Part shown: piece by piece, positions 7,320 through 14,591 of the stretch | Layout: each line of letters starts with the position of its first letter | Numbering within the stretch: position 1 is the stretch's first letter | From: Paenibacillus whitsoniae | GTDB lineage: Bacteria > Bacillota > Bacilli > Paenibacillales > NBRC-103111 | NCBI RefSeq assembly: GCF_003955665.1 | Contig: NZ_RXHU01000028.1 | Span: forward strand, 1-43,823 | Length of the DNA: 43,823 nucleotides | Reading direction: 5' to 3' | Position numbers and translations under genes: made by a program | Notes under the pieces: model-generated | Database searches by the model: none | What the model saw: the letters and a program-made list of their open reading frames with translations, nothing else | What the model was told of the DNA's origin: nothing

Positions 7320-7598
7320 TTACATTAGAATAGCTCCTCCTTCAAAGACGAGATCCTTCATACGCGCGTTATTATCAAAACTCATTCCATATAGTTCGGA
7401 TACTTCATAGAGAAATACATCATCAAAAATTACATTTCGTAGCTTTCCTAGTTCATATTCTGATGCACTTATTGCAGATTCAACTGGAAAACTGTGCACG
7501 CTAATCCACTTTTTTGCGGAATCAAGCCACTCAATTGGCCTTCCTGTAATGACAGTAAACTTCATATTACTAGAGTGCCTAGTCAGTGTGTCATGCAA
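7320..7598 (-). CDS. 92-residue ORF with a HAD-like segment, probably degraded
   Basis: The N-terminal half (MKFTVITGRPIEWLDSAKKW) resembles the middle of HAD phosphatases, where a TxRP motif precedes the C-terminal EDHP part found just downstream at 7097-7310. The second half (YELGKLRNVIFDDVFLYEVS and beyond) does not continue that fold. The simplest reading is a decayed or rearranged HAD gene whose parts are now in two frames. A small intact protein cannot be excluded. There is no good ribosome binding site. Confidence 0.4.
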   Translation of the reverse strand: MHDTLTRHSSNMKFTVITGRPIEWLDSAKKWISVHSFPVESAISASEYELGKLRNVIFDDVFLYEVSELYGMSFDNNARMKDLVFEGGAILM

Positions 7599-7680
7599 AA
7601 AATCATCTTTTCACAGAAAAAAGCGCTGAACCTCTCGGTCCTGCGCGTTTAATATACGTCACAGGAGGTCAACACAAATT

Positions 7681-7719
7681 GCGTTAGCCCCCTGAATCTT
7701 AATCAGGTATTGCTAACGC
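7681..7719. repeat. Cassette-boundary-like site 3 (palindromic)
   Basis: Arms GCGTTAGC (7681-7688) and GCTAACGC (7712-7719) enclose a second pair CCTGA/TCAGG. The GTTAGC core is shared with the other boundary sites, here as a closed palindrome. It lies between the HAD fragments and the gene at 7954. Confidence 0.6.
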
Positions 7720-7864
7720 TTCATGTAATAATAAAATATATCGATCATAGATCCTTGCATATTTGATCCCCTTGGCTTTCTTTATAATTAAACTAGCTTT
7801 AACTTACCAAAATAACCACTTGAATGGCAAGGGGAAAATTACCATTAAAGTAAAATAGCTTAAT

Positions 7865-7937
7865 GAGGCTGCCCGACCAATTTCGCGGCAGCCTCACTTA
7901 TTTGTTCCTGAACTAACGTTCCTCGTTAGCGCAATCG
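7865..7937. repeat. Cassette-boundary-like site 4
   Basis: A perfect 9-bp hairpin (GAGGCTGCC at 7865-7873 and GGCAGCCTC at 7887-7895) is followed by the core CTAACGTTCCTCGTTAGCGC plus AATCG (7913-7937). The core forms its own small palindrome, CTAACG and CGTTAG. It starts 17 bp after the stop codon of the gene at 7954, in the sense of that gene. Confidence 0.7.
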
Positions 7938-7953
7938 ACCAGCTCTAAAAAAG

Positions 7954-8595
7954 TTATTTTATTGCATTTTCATCGAACCAAATATCTTGTTCTTTCCCTG
8001 TGGTATTAAATCTATATCCAAAAGGTAAAGCGAGATATTTGATTAGTTCTGGTCTTATAAATGCTAAATGGTGATAATGAACCGTCATTAAAGATTCCAC
8101 ATTATTGTCATACAGTTCAGTTGTAAGCCACCATCCCGACATATGCTCGGGCGATGGATATCTCACCGCATCGACTGCTAGTCCTTCGTACACACCTTTA
8201 GAAATAACTATCATTTGATTGAAAATTGGAAATATCGCAGTTGCCCCGTATTCCTGACATTCTTGTTTTTGTTCTTGGACTACTTTAATTGCATAATCCG
8301 CACCTTCTCCAAAACCTTCACCATTGCTTTGGACTTCCCATATTTCATAATAAAGTTCAGAAAGTACACAACATTTTACCAACCAAGAATGGTATGAAAT
8401 GGTTTGATCAGGCTTAATTAATTGCTTAGCATCAATGACATAATTAATTAAGTAACTAATCAGCTCTAAATACTCATTATGCAGCCTTTTATTAAGGGAT
8501 ATATGAAATTCTTTTTCAATCATTTTATTCAGTCCATTTGTCCGAATATATCCATTTTCAAACAATATCTCAATTCCGCGGTAAATAATCATCAT
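7954..8595 (-). CDS. Hypothetical protein, possibly immunity-type
   Basis: ATG at 8595 (or the next codon, 8592) is preferred because GAGGAG lies directly upstream; an earlier ATG at 8616 has no ribosome binding site. The 213-residue product has no signal peptide. Its N-terminal half is helical, and the C-terminal part carries GWWLTTELYDNNVESLMTVH and ALPFGYRF, which look like a conserved core. I recall similar endings in stand-alone accessory or immunity-like proteins but cannot name the family with confidence. It is the first gene of the minus-strand chain, flanked by boundary sites on both sides. Confidence 0.6.
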   Translation of the reverse strand: MMIIYRGIEILFENGYIRTNGLNKMIEKEFHISLNKRLHNEYLELISYLINYVIDAKQLIKPDQTISYHSWLVKCCVLSELYYEIWEVQSNGEGFGEGADYAIKVVQEQKQECQEYGATAIFPIFNQMIVISKGVYEGLAVDAVRYPSPEHMSGWWLTTELYDNNVESLMTVHYHHLAFIRPELIKYLALPFGYRFNTTGKEQDIWFDENAIK

Positions 8596-8707
8596 TTTCT
8601 CCTCATATAATATCAATGAACTTCATCCCATTTTTACAGTTGATTAGTATTTCTAGTTGCTAATCACTTTTCCCTTGTCATTTAGACTTTACTCTCCGAA
8701 CGAAATT

Positions 8708-8773
8708 AGGGAGCAGCTGCCGCGAGGCGATCTGCTCCCTGATCATTACGCTATAGTGTCCCGTTAGTCATAA
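8708..8773. repeat. Cassette-boundary-like site 5
   Basis: A hairpin (AGGGAGCAG at 8708-8716 and CTGCTCCCT at 8732-8740) is followed by the diverged core TTACGCTATAGTGTCCCGTT and AGTCATAAT. Its left arm reads GGGAGCAGCTGCCGCG as in site 1 at 5997, so these two sites, at the two ends of the chain, are the closest relatives. Confidence 0.7.
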
Positions 8774-8794
8774 TGGAAGAATGTTCCGTCGGGA

Positions 8795-8842
8795 ATATTA
8801 CAAAGTTCTTGTCACCATTGGAATGTAATCAAGTTCTTGTCA
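8795..8842 (-). repeat. Right pair of TGACAAGAACTTG repeats, inverted
   Basis: Read on the minus strand, TGACAAGAACTTGATTACAT (8842 to 8823) and TGACAAGAACTTTGTAATAT (8814 to 8795) match the left pair at 5859-5901 and point inward. The two pairs bracket about 3 kb containing the gene chain. GC-rich array C starts about 40 bp further right. Confidence 0.8.
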
Positions 8843-8879
8843 CCCGACATTTCCTGGTGGTGGTTGGTGATGCTGCGCG

Positions 8880-9600
8880 CGCGGTTTATCCGAATGAAAC
8901 CCGGCTTAGTGACGACGCGCTGCCGGTGATGATGGCTGCAGCTCACATTCTTAGTGCTTCCTCGGATGAAGCCTGGCTTCGAGATCGGAGCACTGACGCC
9001 GGCTGCCGGCCGAGCGGCTGCGGCTCATGTTCCTGGTGCTTCCAGGATAAAACCCGGCTTCGTTGGGGCCGCTGGCGCCGAGCAGCAGTTCACGTTTCTA
9101 GTTCTTCCGGACAAGCCGGGCTTCGCGATCGGCGCGCCGGCGCCGGCTGCCGGCCCGAGTGTCTGCAGCTCACGTACCTAGTGTTTCCGGATGAAGCCGA
9201 CTTCGCTATCGGCGCGCCGGCGCTTGCGGCCGGCCCGAGCGTCTGCAGCTCACGTACTTGGTGCTTCCGGATGAAGCCGACTCCGCGATCAGCGCGCCGG
9301 CGCCGGCTGCCGGCCCGAGCTTCTGCAGCTGACATACCTGGTGCTTCCGGCCCGAGCAGCAGCAGCACACGTTCCTAGTTCTACCGGATGAAGCCCGGCT
9401 TTGCGATCGGCGCGCCGGCGACGGCGGCCGGCCCCAAGCGTCTGCAGCTCATGTTCCTAGACATCCGAATGAAACACGCTTCTTGATCGGCGCGCTGGCG
9501 CCGGCGGCCAGCCGGGAGCAACAGCAGCACAAGGTTCCTGGTGCTTCCCAATCGCGCATGCGCCGCAGGCAGCACGGGCCGGTCGGGATTCGCTGCAGCT
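8880..9600 (+). repeat. GC-rich repeat array C, about ten units
   Basis: Units start near 8880 (partial), 8936, 9018, 9083, 9163, 9243, 9323 (shortened), 9359, 9442 and 9522. The three central units are exactly 80 bp. The consensus order is CTGCAGCTCACGTACCTGGT, GCTTCCGGATGAAGCCCGGC, TTCGCGATCGGCGCGCCGGC, GCCGGCTGCCGGCCCGAGCG. It is packed with palindromes (CTGCAG, TTCCGGA, GAAGCCCGGCTTC, TCGCGA, GGCGCGCC, GGCGCC). Because 80 is not a multiple of three, the long open frames here shift register at each unit and are not proteins. Confidence 0.88.
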
Positions 9601-9667
9601 TATAATCTTATGGTTCATCCGTATGCGACGCCAATGAGTCCTCCTTACTGCTATTTCTATATATTAA

Positions 9668-9705
9668 AAAGAAAAGGAGCTCGTCCAGAGAGCTCCCTTT
9701 TCTTT
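9668..9705 (-). terminator. Rho-independent terminator
   Basis: Arms AAAGAAAAGGAGCTC and GAGCTCCCTTTTCTTT pair, with one bulge, around a 7-nt loop. It lies directly after the stop codon of the minus-strand fragment at 9706, and A/T runs on both sides allow use in either direction. Confidence 0.8.
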
Positions 9706-10052
9706 CTAACTTAGTTTCTTAATATGATCAGATAGAATCCATGCACTGGGCGTTATATCAATCCATTTTTTTCTGTTGCTTTGTTTACGCACCTTATAGT
9801 CGATGATAATATCTTGTTCCTTTAGTCTGTCAAAGGCTTCTTCAATTTGTCTTGTTATTCTTGACCGATTGCTGAGAACATCATTTCCTTCATCATCTGC
9901 TAAAATAACAAGTTGCTCAATCAGCAGATCCATATCGAAGGTTCTAAACGATGTATCTTCGGATAATTGATCAAGTAAGTTTAGATAAATTAGTCTAGCA
10001 TATGGCGTTGGTAACTCATTATAAATTACGCTGCTTAGAAAAACGTAATTGC
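9706..10052 (-). pseudogene. C-terminal fragment of an unknown, possibly replication-type protein
   Basis: The minus-strand frame is open back to about 10,052 and reads ELPTPYARLIYLNLLDQLSE, then NRSRITRQIEEAFDRLKEQD, then a basic KVRKQSNRKKW stretch. This looks like a winged-helix domain, as in the C-terminal parts of plasmid or phage replication initiators, but I cannot name the family. An internal ATG at 9933 gives a 75-residue ORF that cuts the domain. Upstream it runs directly into the truncated ABC exporter on the other strand, so both genes are broken at the same point. AT-rich composition places the fragment with the accessory side. Confidence 0.5.
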
Positions 10053-11489
10053 CATGATCACCTGCAGAAGCTGTCTTTTCGCTTCTATGATAACAACAAG
10101 ACAGGGCAGCTCATGTCCCGCATGTCGAACGACCTGCTGGAGATTGGCGAGGTGGCGCATCACGGTCCGGAGGATTTGTTCATCGCCGTGATGACCTTGA
10201 TCGGGGCGCTCCTGCTGATGCTAAGCATCAATGTGAAGCTGGCGCTGCTGACGTTCGTCATCGTGCCGCTGCTGCTGTGGGTTGCCGTGTACTTTAACAC
10301 GAAAATGACCAAAACGTTCCGTCGCATGATGGGCGACCTTGCTGACATCAATGCCCGCGTTGAGGACAATATCGGCGGGATTCGCGTTGTGCAGGCGTTT
10401 GCGAACGAGTCCTACGAGAAAAAGCTGTTCGCCGACAACAACGGCCGGTTTCGTCTGACGAAGCTGTTGTCGTATAAAATCATGGCGTGGAACATTTCCT
10501 TAAGCTATATTCTGATGCGGCTCGTGACCGTGTTCGTCCTGATCTGCGGCACTTGGTTCGTGATCGATAAGCAGATTACATATGGGGAGTTTATCGCTTT
10601 TGTTCTTTTGACGAACGTCTTCCTGGGCCCGATCCAGAAGATCAACAACGTCATCGAGAGCTATCCCAAAGGGATCGCCGGCTTCAAACGATACGTGGAA
10701 GTTATCGATACGGAGCCGGAGGTCGCGGATCGGCCGAACGCCGTGAAGGTGGACCATTTGCAAGGCCACATTGTGTTCGATCACGTCTCCTTCGGTTACG
10801 CTGAAGAGGAGCGGGTGCTCCATAACATTTCGCTGAACATTCGCCCCGGCGAAACCGTCGCTTTCGTCGGGCCGTCGGGTGCCGGCAAGACGACGATCTG
10901 CTCCTTGCTCCCTCGCTTCTACGATGTCAGCGAGGGCGGCATCTCCATCGATGGGCGCGATATTCGCGACATCGAGCTTGAATCGCTGCGACGCCAGATC
11001 GGCATCGTGCAGCAGGATGTGTTCCTGTTCTCCGGTACGATCCGGGAGAACATCGCCTATGGCAAGCTCGGCGCGACGGACGAGCAGATCTGGGAGGCTG
11101 CGCGCCGGGCGCAGCTTGCGAGCTACATCCAGTCCCAGCCGAAGGGACTGGACACCGTCATCGGAGAGCGCGGGGTCAAGCTCTCCGGCGGGCAGAAACA
11201 GCGCCTCGCGATCGCGCGCATGTTCCTGAAAAATCCGCCGATTCTCATCCTCGATGAGGCGACATCGGCGCTCGATACCGAGACCGAGGCGGCGATCCAG
11301 CAGTCGCTGGCCGAGCTGTCGCAAGGCCGCACGACGCTGGTCATCGCGCACCGCCTCGCGACGATCAAGAACGCCGACCGCATCGTCGTCGTGACGGACC
11401 AAGGCATCACCGAGCAGGGCGCTCACGATGAGCTGCTCGCCGTAGGCGGCGTATACAGCCGTCTGCACGCGATGCAGTTCAGATCGTAG
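10050..11489 (+). pseudogene. 5'-truncated ABC exporter (fused membrane and ATPase domains)
   Basis: From about 10,050 the frame reads HLQKLSFRFYDNNKTGQLMS, the loop after the second transmembrane helix in type IV ABC exporters (MsbA/BmrA-like). It continues to a complete ATPase: Walker A GPSGAGKTT, signature LSGGQKQRLAIAR, Walker B ILILDEATSALD, H-loop IAHRLATI. The family is normally about 580-600 residues; some 100 N-terminal residues with TM1-2 are missing. The open frame upstream (from 10,002) is unrelated sequence without a ribosome binding site. Exporters of this type work as dimers with 12 helices, so the product is unlikely to be active. GC-rich codon use matches the core side. Confidence 0.75.
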
Positions 11490-11508
11490 CGCGCTGCGAG
11501 CTGGCAGG

Positions 11509-11546
11509 AGCGAGGCAGGGGAGGGGCCCTTGCCTCGCTTTTTTTG
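11509..11546 (+). terminator. Rho-independent terminator
   Basis: AGCGAGGCA pairs with TGCCTCGCT and is followed by an uninterrupted T-run, 20 bp after the ABC exporter stop codon. Confidence 0.9.
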
Positions 11547-11621
11547 CTATCAGCCTGCGGTTGATCGGCGCTGCGGGCTTTCTGGCGGGTAGGGGGCCGA
11601 CCTGGCCGAGCGGTATGCGGA

Positions 11622-11815
11622 CATCCTGCATTTTCTACATTAAAATGGGGGGGATCGGCGTTATTTGCTGAAGATCCTGCAGAATGTACAGTAAAATTTG
11701 AGCTAATATCGAATGGAAACGGTTACAAACGTGATGTTGCGAAATTTTACTGCAGTTTTTGCAGGATTTTCTCCATTTTGCTTCTTTTCGGACGAATTTA
11801 CTGTACGTTTTGCAG
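11622..11815. repeat. Four-arm intergenic element E1
   Basis: Four related arms of about 25 nt occur. Direct copies are at 11622 (CATCCTGCATTTTCTACATT) and 11673 (GATCCTGCAGAATGTACAGT). Inverted copies end near 11767 and 11815; read on the minus strand they give ATCCTGCAAAAACTGCAGTA and GCTGCAAAACGTACAGTAAA. Spacing is 51 nt between the direct arms and about 50 nt between the inverted arms; the total is 194 bp. The consensus CCTGCA-AA--TACAGTAAAAT is shared with E4 at 26043. It lies in a gap between a terminator and the next gene and has no open frame of interest. Confidence 0.8.
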
Positions 11816-12118
11816 CTTCCGCCTAAAATTTGCTATTGAGCGCCAGTTTCTCCTCACCGACAGCCGACACTAGCTCATAGCGCCCCCGTCACAAGACAGC
11901 TAATTACACCACCACGCACACCAATTAGCCACTCCAGATCAGCCGAATCAAGCACCCCAGCCACTCCACGCGAGTCTCCCGCAACAGTTCTCTTTTTTCT
12001 TCAAGCCCACGCAGTCTAACGCACAACTTTCCCTCTATGCTCGCCCAAGCCTTCATGCTACACTATTCGCATAACAATTATTCTACCTTTGGTAAATTAC
12101 GAATGGGGTGACACGGCA

Positions 12119-13192
12119 GTGAAAGCAATGGGACGTTGGTTGCTGCTGGGGGCGATCACGTTGATCGGGATTTTCCTCTTAAGTAACATTCGGCAAATGT
12201 TTTTATCCGTACAGCCGGATCAGCTCAGAGTGACGGTGAGTGCGGGCACTAACTTGTCAAAGATGATCGAAGTGCTGCCGGGCAGTCAAGCCATCGATGA
12301 GAAAAGCGGCCTGCTCCGCGTACCTTACGGCAAAGCCTGGGAGTACCAGGGAACCGCGATGGCGACTCGCGGGGTGCTGAGGGCCACGACGGTTCCGCTG
12401 GATGCGCCGGTTATCTCATGGCGGTATTACGGCTACTCCGTCAAGGAACAGGTCAAGGGCTACCTTCACGGCGATTTTGGCACCTACCGCGATCCCTATA
12501 CACGCAAAGAGGTAGCGATCGCCCACGGCATTCCGCAGATGCTGCTCAAAACATGCAAGTACTTCGTCCCCGGCCTGCTGCTAGCGATCGTGCTTAGCAT
12601 ACTGGCCGCGATGTGGGCGGCCTTGTTCAGGCGCGCAGGCAATCTGCTTGACGGACTTCAGGCCTTGCTTGTTGGGGTCCCGGACTTTTTTCTCATCGTG
12701 CTGATTCAATTAGGCGCCGTCTACGCCACCAAGCTGCTCGGGCACTACGTGCTGCTCGTCGTGCAGGTCGGGAACCGGACGCCGTTTCTCATCCCTTTTC
12801 TCACCATCGCCCTGATTCCTTCGGTGACCATCTACGGAACGCTGCGCCTCGCGATCCTGCGGGAGATGGGACAAGACTACGTCGTGACGGCGTTGGCGAA
12901 GGGGCTCACCCGCGGTGAGGTGCTTATCAAGCATGTGCTGCGCAACGTGATGGAGGATGTGCTGGCGATTTTGCCCAAAGCGACGACGCTTGCGCTGGCC
13001 AGTATGGCGGTAGCCGAAGCGATCTGCGGCATCACGGGGCTGGGGGGATTCATCGTATCGCCGCTGTACCAGGGCATTTCTTCGATGTCATCGATTTGCG
13101 TGACGCTCGGCTTAATCACGATGGCGTTTCACATCTTGTATGCGCTGCTGCGCAAGCAATTCATCGTACGGACAGAGGTGACCGAATCGTGA
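12119..13192 (+). CDS. ABC transporter permease, OppB/DppB-like
   Basis: The start is placed at GTG 12119, 8 nt after GGGGTG; an in-frame TTG at 12089 has no ribosome binding site. The 357-residue product has an N-terminal helix (WLLLGAITLIGIFLLSNI), a long extracytoplasmic loop of about 120 residues, and then five hydrophobic segments. The cytoplasmic loop ALAKGLTRGEVLIKHVLRNV is the EAA motif that contacts the ATPase in OppB-type permeases. It should form half of a peptide- or nickel-type import channel. The stop codon overlaps the next gene's start (GTGA), so the two are translationally coupled. No ATPase or binding protein gene is adjacent, so the substrate is unknown. Confidence 0.8.
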   Translation: MKAMGRWLLLGAITLIGIFLLSNIRQMFLSVQPDQLRVTVSAGTNLSKMIEVLPGSQAIDEKSGLLRVPYGKAWEYQGTAMATRGVLRATTVPLDAPVISWRYYGYSVKEQVKGYLHGDFGTYRDPYTRKEVAIAHGIPQMLLKTCKYFVPGLLLAIVLSILAAMWAALFRRAGNLLDGLQALLVGVPDFFLIVLIQLGAVYATKLLGHYVLLVVQVGNRTPFLIPFLTIALIPSVTIYGTLRLAILREMGQDYVVTALAKGLTRGEVLIKHVLRNVMEDVLAILPKATTLALASMAVAEAICGITGLGGFIVSPLYQGISSMSSICVTLGLITMAFHILYALLRKQFIVRTEVTES

Positions 13193-14148
13193 AAAAGCCT
13201 TCGAACACTGCCTTCTACCTCTCGATCGGCTTGCTGGCCCTGTTTGTGTTGGTGATGATTTTCGGCACTTGGCTGAAGCCCCATGGCATCTCACCCGAGG
13301 ATAAGATCAATATGCTTCAATACCAAGATATCGACGGCAAAACGAGATACCGCATCCCGCCCTTCGCCCCAAACGGCACGTTCCTTCTGGGAACCGATCA
13401 CCGGGGCTTCGATATCCTCAGCCTTCTTCTCAATGGGCTAAAATACACCCTTGGCACCGCACTCGCTCTTACACTGCTGCGTTTTGCGGCAGCGCTGCCT
13501 TGGGGGCTGTGGAGCGGGATGACCGGCCGAATGCGCAAGCTGCTGAGTTCCTTGCAATGGGCGACAGCGGCCGTGCCGGCTTTCGTTTTCTTATACCCGC
13601 CGCTGGCGGGCATGTACTTCGGCTTGCGGCTGGACCAAGTGGAAAAAGCAGACCCACACAATAAGCTGCTGTTCAGCGTCACCTTCGTCATTCTGGTCAC
13701 CGTGATCGGCGTCTCTCCGCTCGCGCATCAAATTGCAGACCGCACCCGTTACTACAGCGGCAAAATGTTCTTCGAAGCCTCCCGCCTCATGGGCGGCTCG
13801 TTCCTGCACCGGACGCGGCGGCACATCGTGCCATCCATGCGCAATGAAATGCTGTTCCTTTTTCTCGGCGAGTTCATGCAGGTGCTGTTCCTGCTGGGCC
13901 AGCTCGCGGTATTTCACATCGTGCTTGGCGGCACGGAAACGATCGGCGACGATGACGCGGGCTACAGGATCACGCTCACAACTTCAGGCGAGTGGCTGTC
14001 AATGATCGCTTACGGCTCGCGGTATATCCGGCTGCACCCGTGGATTATCCTGAGTGCGGGCGCGTGTTTTGCGGCGTTGTTCCTGTCGCTGCAGTTTTTC
14101 TTGAGCCAGCTCAAGCGCCGATACGGCGAGGAGCGGCAGCTGATGTAA
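13189..14148 (+). CDS. ABC transporter permease, OppC/DppC-like
   Basis: GTG 13189 is chosen because it overlaps the upstream stop by GTGA and gives a product beginning KKPSNTAFYLSIGLLALFVL, a proper first membrane helix; longer starts run back into the other gene's frame. The product has 319 residues and about six helices. FLLGTDHRGFDILSLLL matches the LGTDxxGRD motif after helix 1 of OppC proteins, and EASRLMGGSFLHRTRRHIVP is its EAA motif. It pairs with the OppB-like protein. A long terminator follows at 14152. Substrate and partner ATPase are not encoded here. Confidence 0.8.
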   Translation: MKKPSNTAFYLSIGLLALFVLVMIFGTWLKPHGISPEDKINMLQYQDIDGKTRYRIPPFAPNGTFLLGTDHRGFDILSLLLNGLKYTLGTALALTLLRFAAALPWGLWSGMTGRMRKLLSSLQWATAAVPAFVFLYPPLAGMYFGLRLDQVEKADPHNKLLFSVTFVILVTVIGVSPLAHQIADRTRYYSGKMFFEASRLMGGSFLHRTRRHIVPSMRNEMLFLFLGEFMQVLFLLGQLAVFHIVLGGTETIGDDDAGYRITLTTSGEWLSMIAYGSRYIRLHPWIILSAGACFAALFLSLQFFLSQLKRRYGEERQLM

Positions 14149-14151
14149 AAG

Positions 14152-14196
14152 AAAGCCGATTCACCTCCCGGAAGCCCGGAAGGGGAGTCGGCTTTT
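14152..14196 (+). terminator. Rho-independent terminator
   Basis: AAAGCCGAtTC and GAgTCGGCTTTT form a long stem (with CCTCC/GGGG continuing it) 4 bp after the permease stop codon; the T-run follows. Confidence 0.88.
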
Positions 14197-14250
14197 GTTG
14201 GTTTTGTTGTATCCCCTGCAGCTAGTCTTGCCCGCTCTATCTGACTAGCC

Positions 14251-14445
14251 AGTCTAACGGTTGCAGGAGTGGCTATATCCGGGAAAACGAGGGGGCATGC
14301 GAGGCTAACGGTTGCCAGTGAGGCTATTGGTTCGAAAATGGTGATTTTGGGATGGTTTTGCACGAAATAACCGCTGCTGCAACCGTTAAGTTTGGTTTGA
14401 GACAGTTTGGGTCCCCAATAAGCGCTCTGGCATCCGTTAGTCCGG
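14251..14445. repeat. Four-arm intergenic element E2
   Basis: Direct arms at 14251 (TCTAACGGTTGCAGGAGTGG) and 14301 (GGCTAACGGTTGCCAGTGAG) are 50 nt apart. Inverted arms at about 14363-14394 and 14413-14445, read on the minus strand, give TTAACGGTTGCAGCAGCGGT and CTAACGGATGCCAGAGCGCT, again 50 nt apart. The consensus is CTAACGGTTGCCAGNGCGGC followed by TATT. Total length (195 bp) and geometry equal E1, E3 and E4, although the arm sequence is different. Confidence 0.8.
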
Positions 14446-14524
14446 AGTCTAGCTTTGGATTTCTTCTTTCTACCTATGCAGTAAACTGTTTTTTACAGCT
14501 TTTCTACCAAATCAGCTGCGGCCG

Positions 14525-14567
14525 AACATAAAATACAATTGTGTTAACACATATTTTATGTTAAAGT
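14525..14567 (+). promoter_or_regulatory. Operator-like palindrome upstream of the RHH-methyltransferase gene
   Basis: Perfect 10-bp arms AACATAAAAT (14525-14534) and ATTTTATGTT (14553-14562) enclose a second palindrome, TGTGTTAACACA (14540-14551). A possible sigma-A promoter overlaps it (TTGTGT at 14539, 17 nt, TAAAGT at 14562). The site ends about 16 bp before the ribosome binding site of a gene whose product begins with an RHH DNA-binding domain, which suggests autorepression. Confidence 0.55.
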
Positions 14568-14591
14568 GATTCAAAATAGAGGTGATTCTGC

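Noticed and set aside
5997..8773. Calling the boundary sites true integron attC sites
   Set aside because: The paired boxes are complementary to each other across 5 nt, not to boxes on the far side of the hairpin, and no integrase is visible. Only a resemblance in layout is claimed.
8773..9575. Long open frames on both strands across the GC-rich arrays (also at 1212-1774 and 2970-3212)
   Set aside because: They exist in several frames at once, the repeat unit (about 80 bp) shifts frame at each copy, and composition follows the DNA repeat. They are not proteins.
8880..9600. CRISPR array
   Set aside because: Units are contiguous and similar along their whole length, with no unique spacers of constant size, and no cas genes are present.
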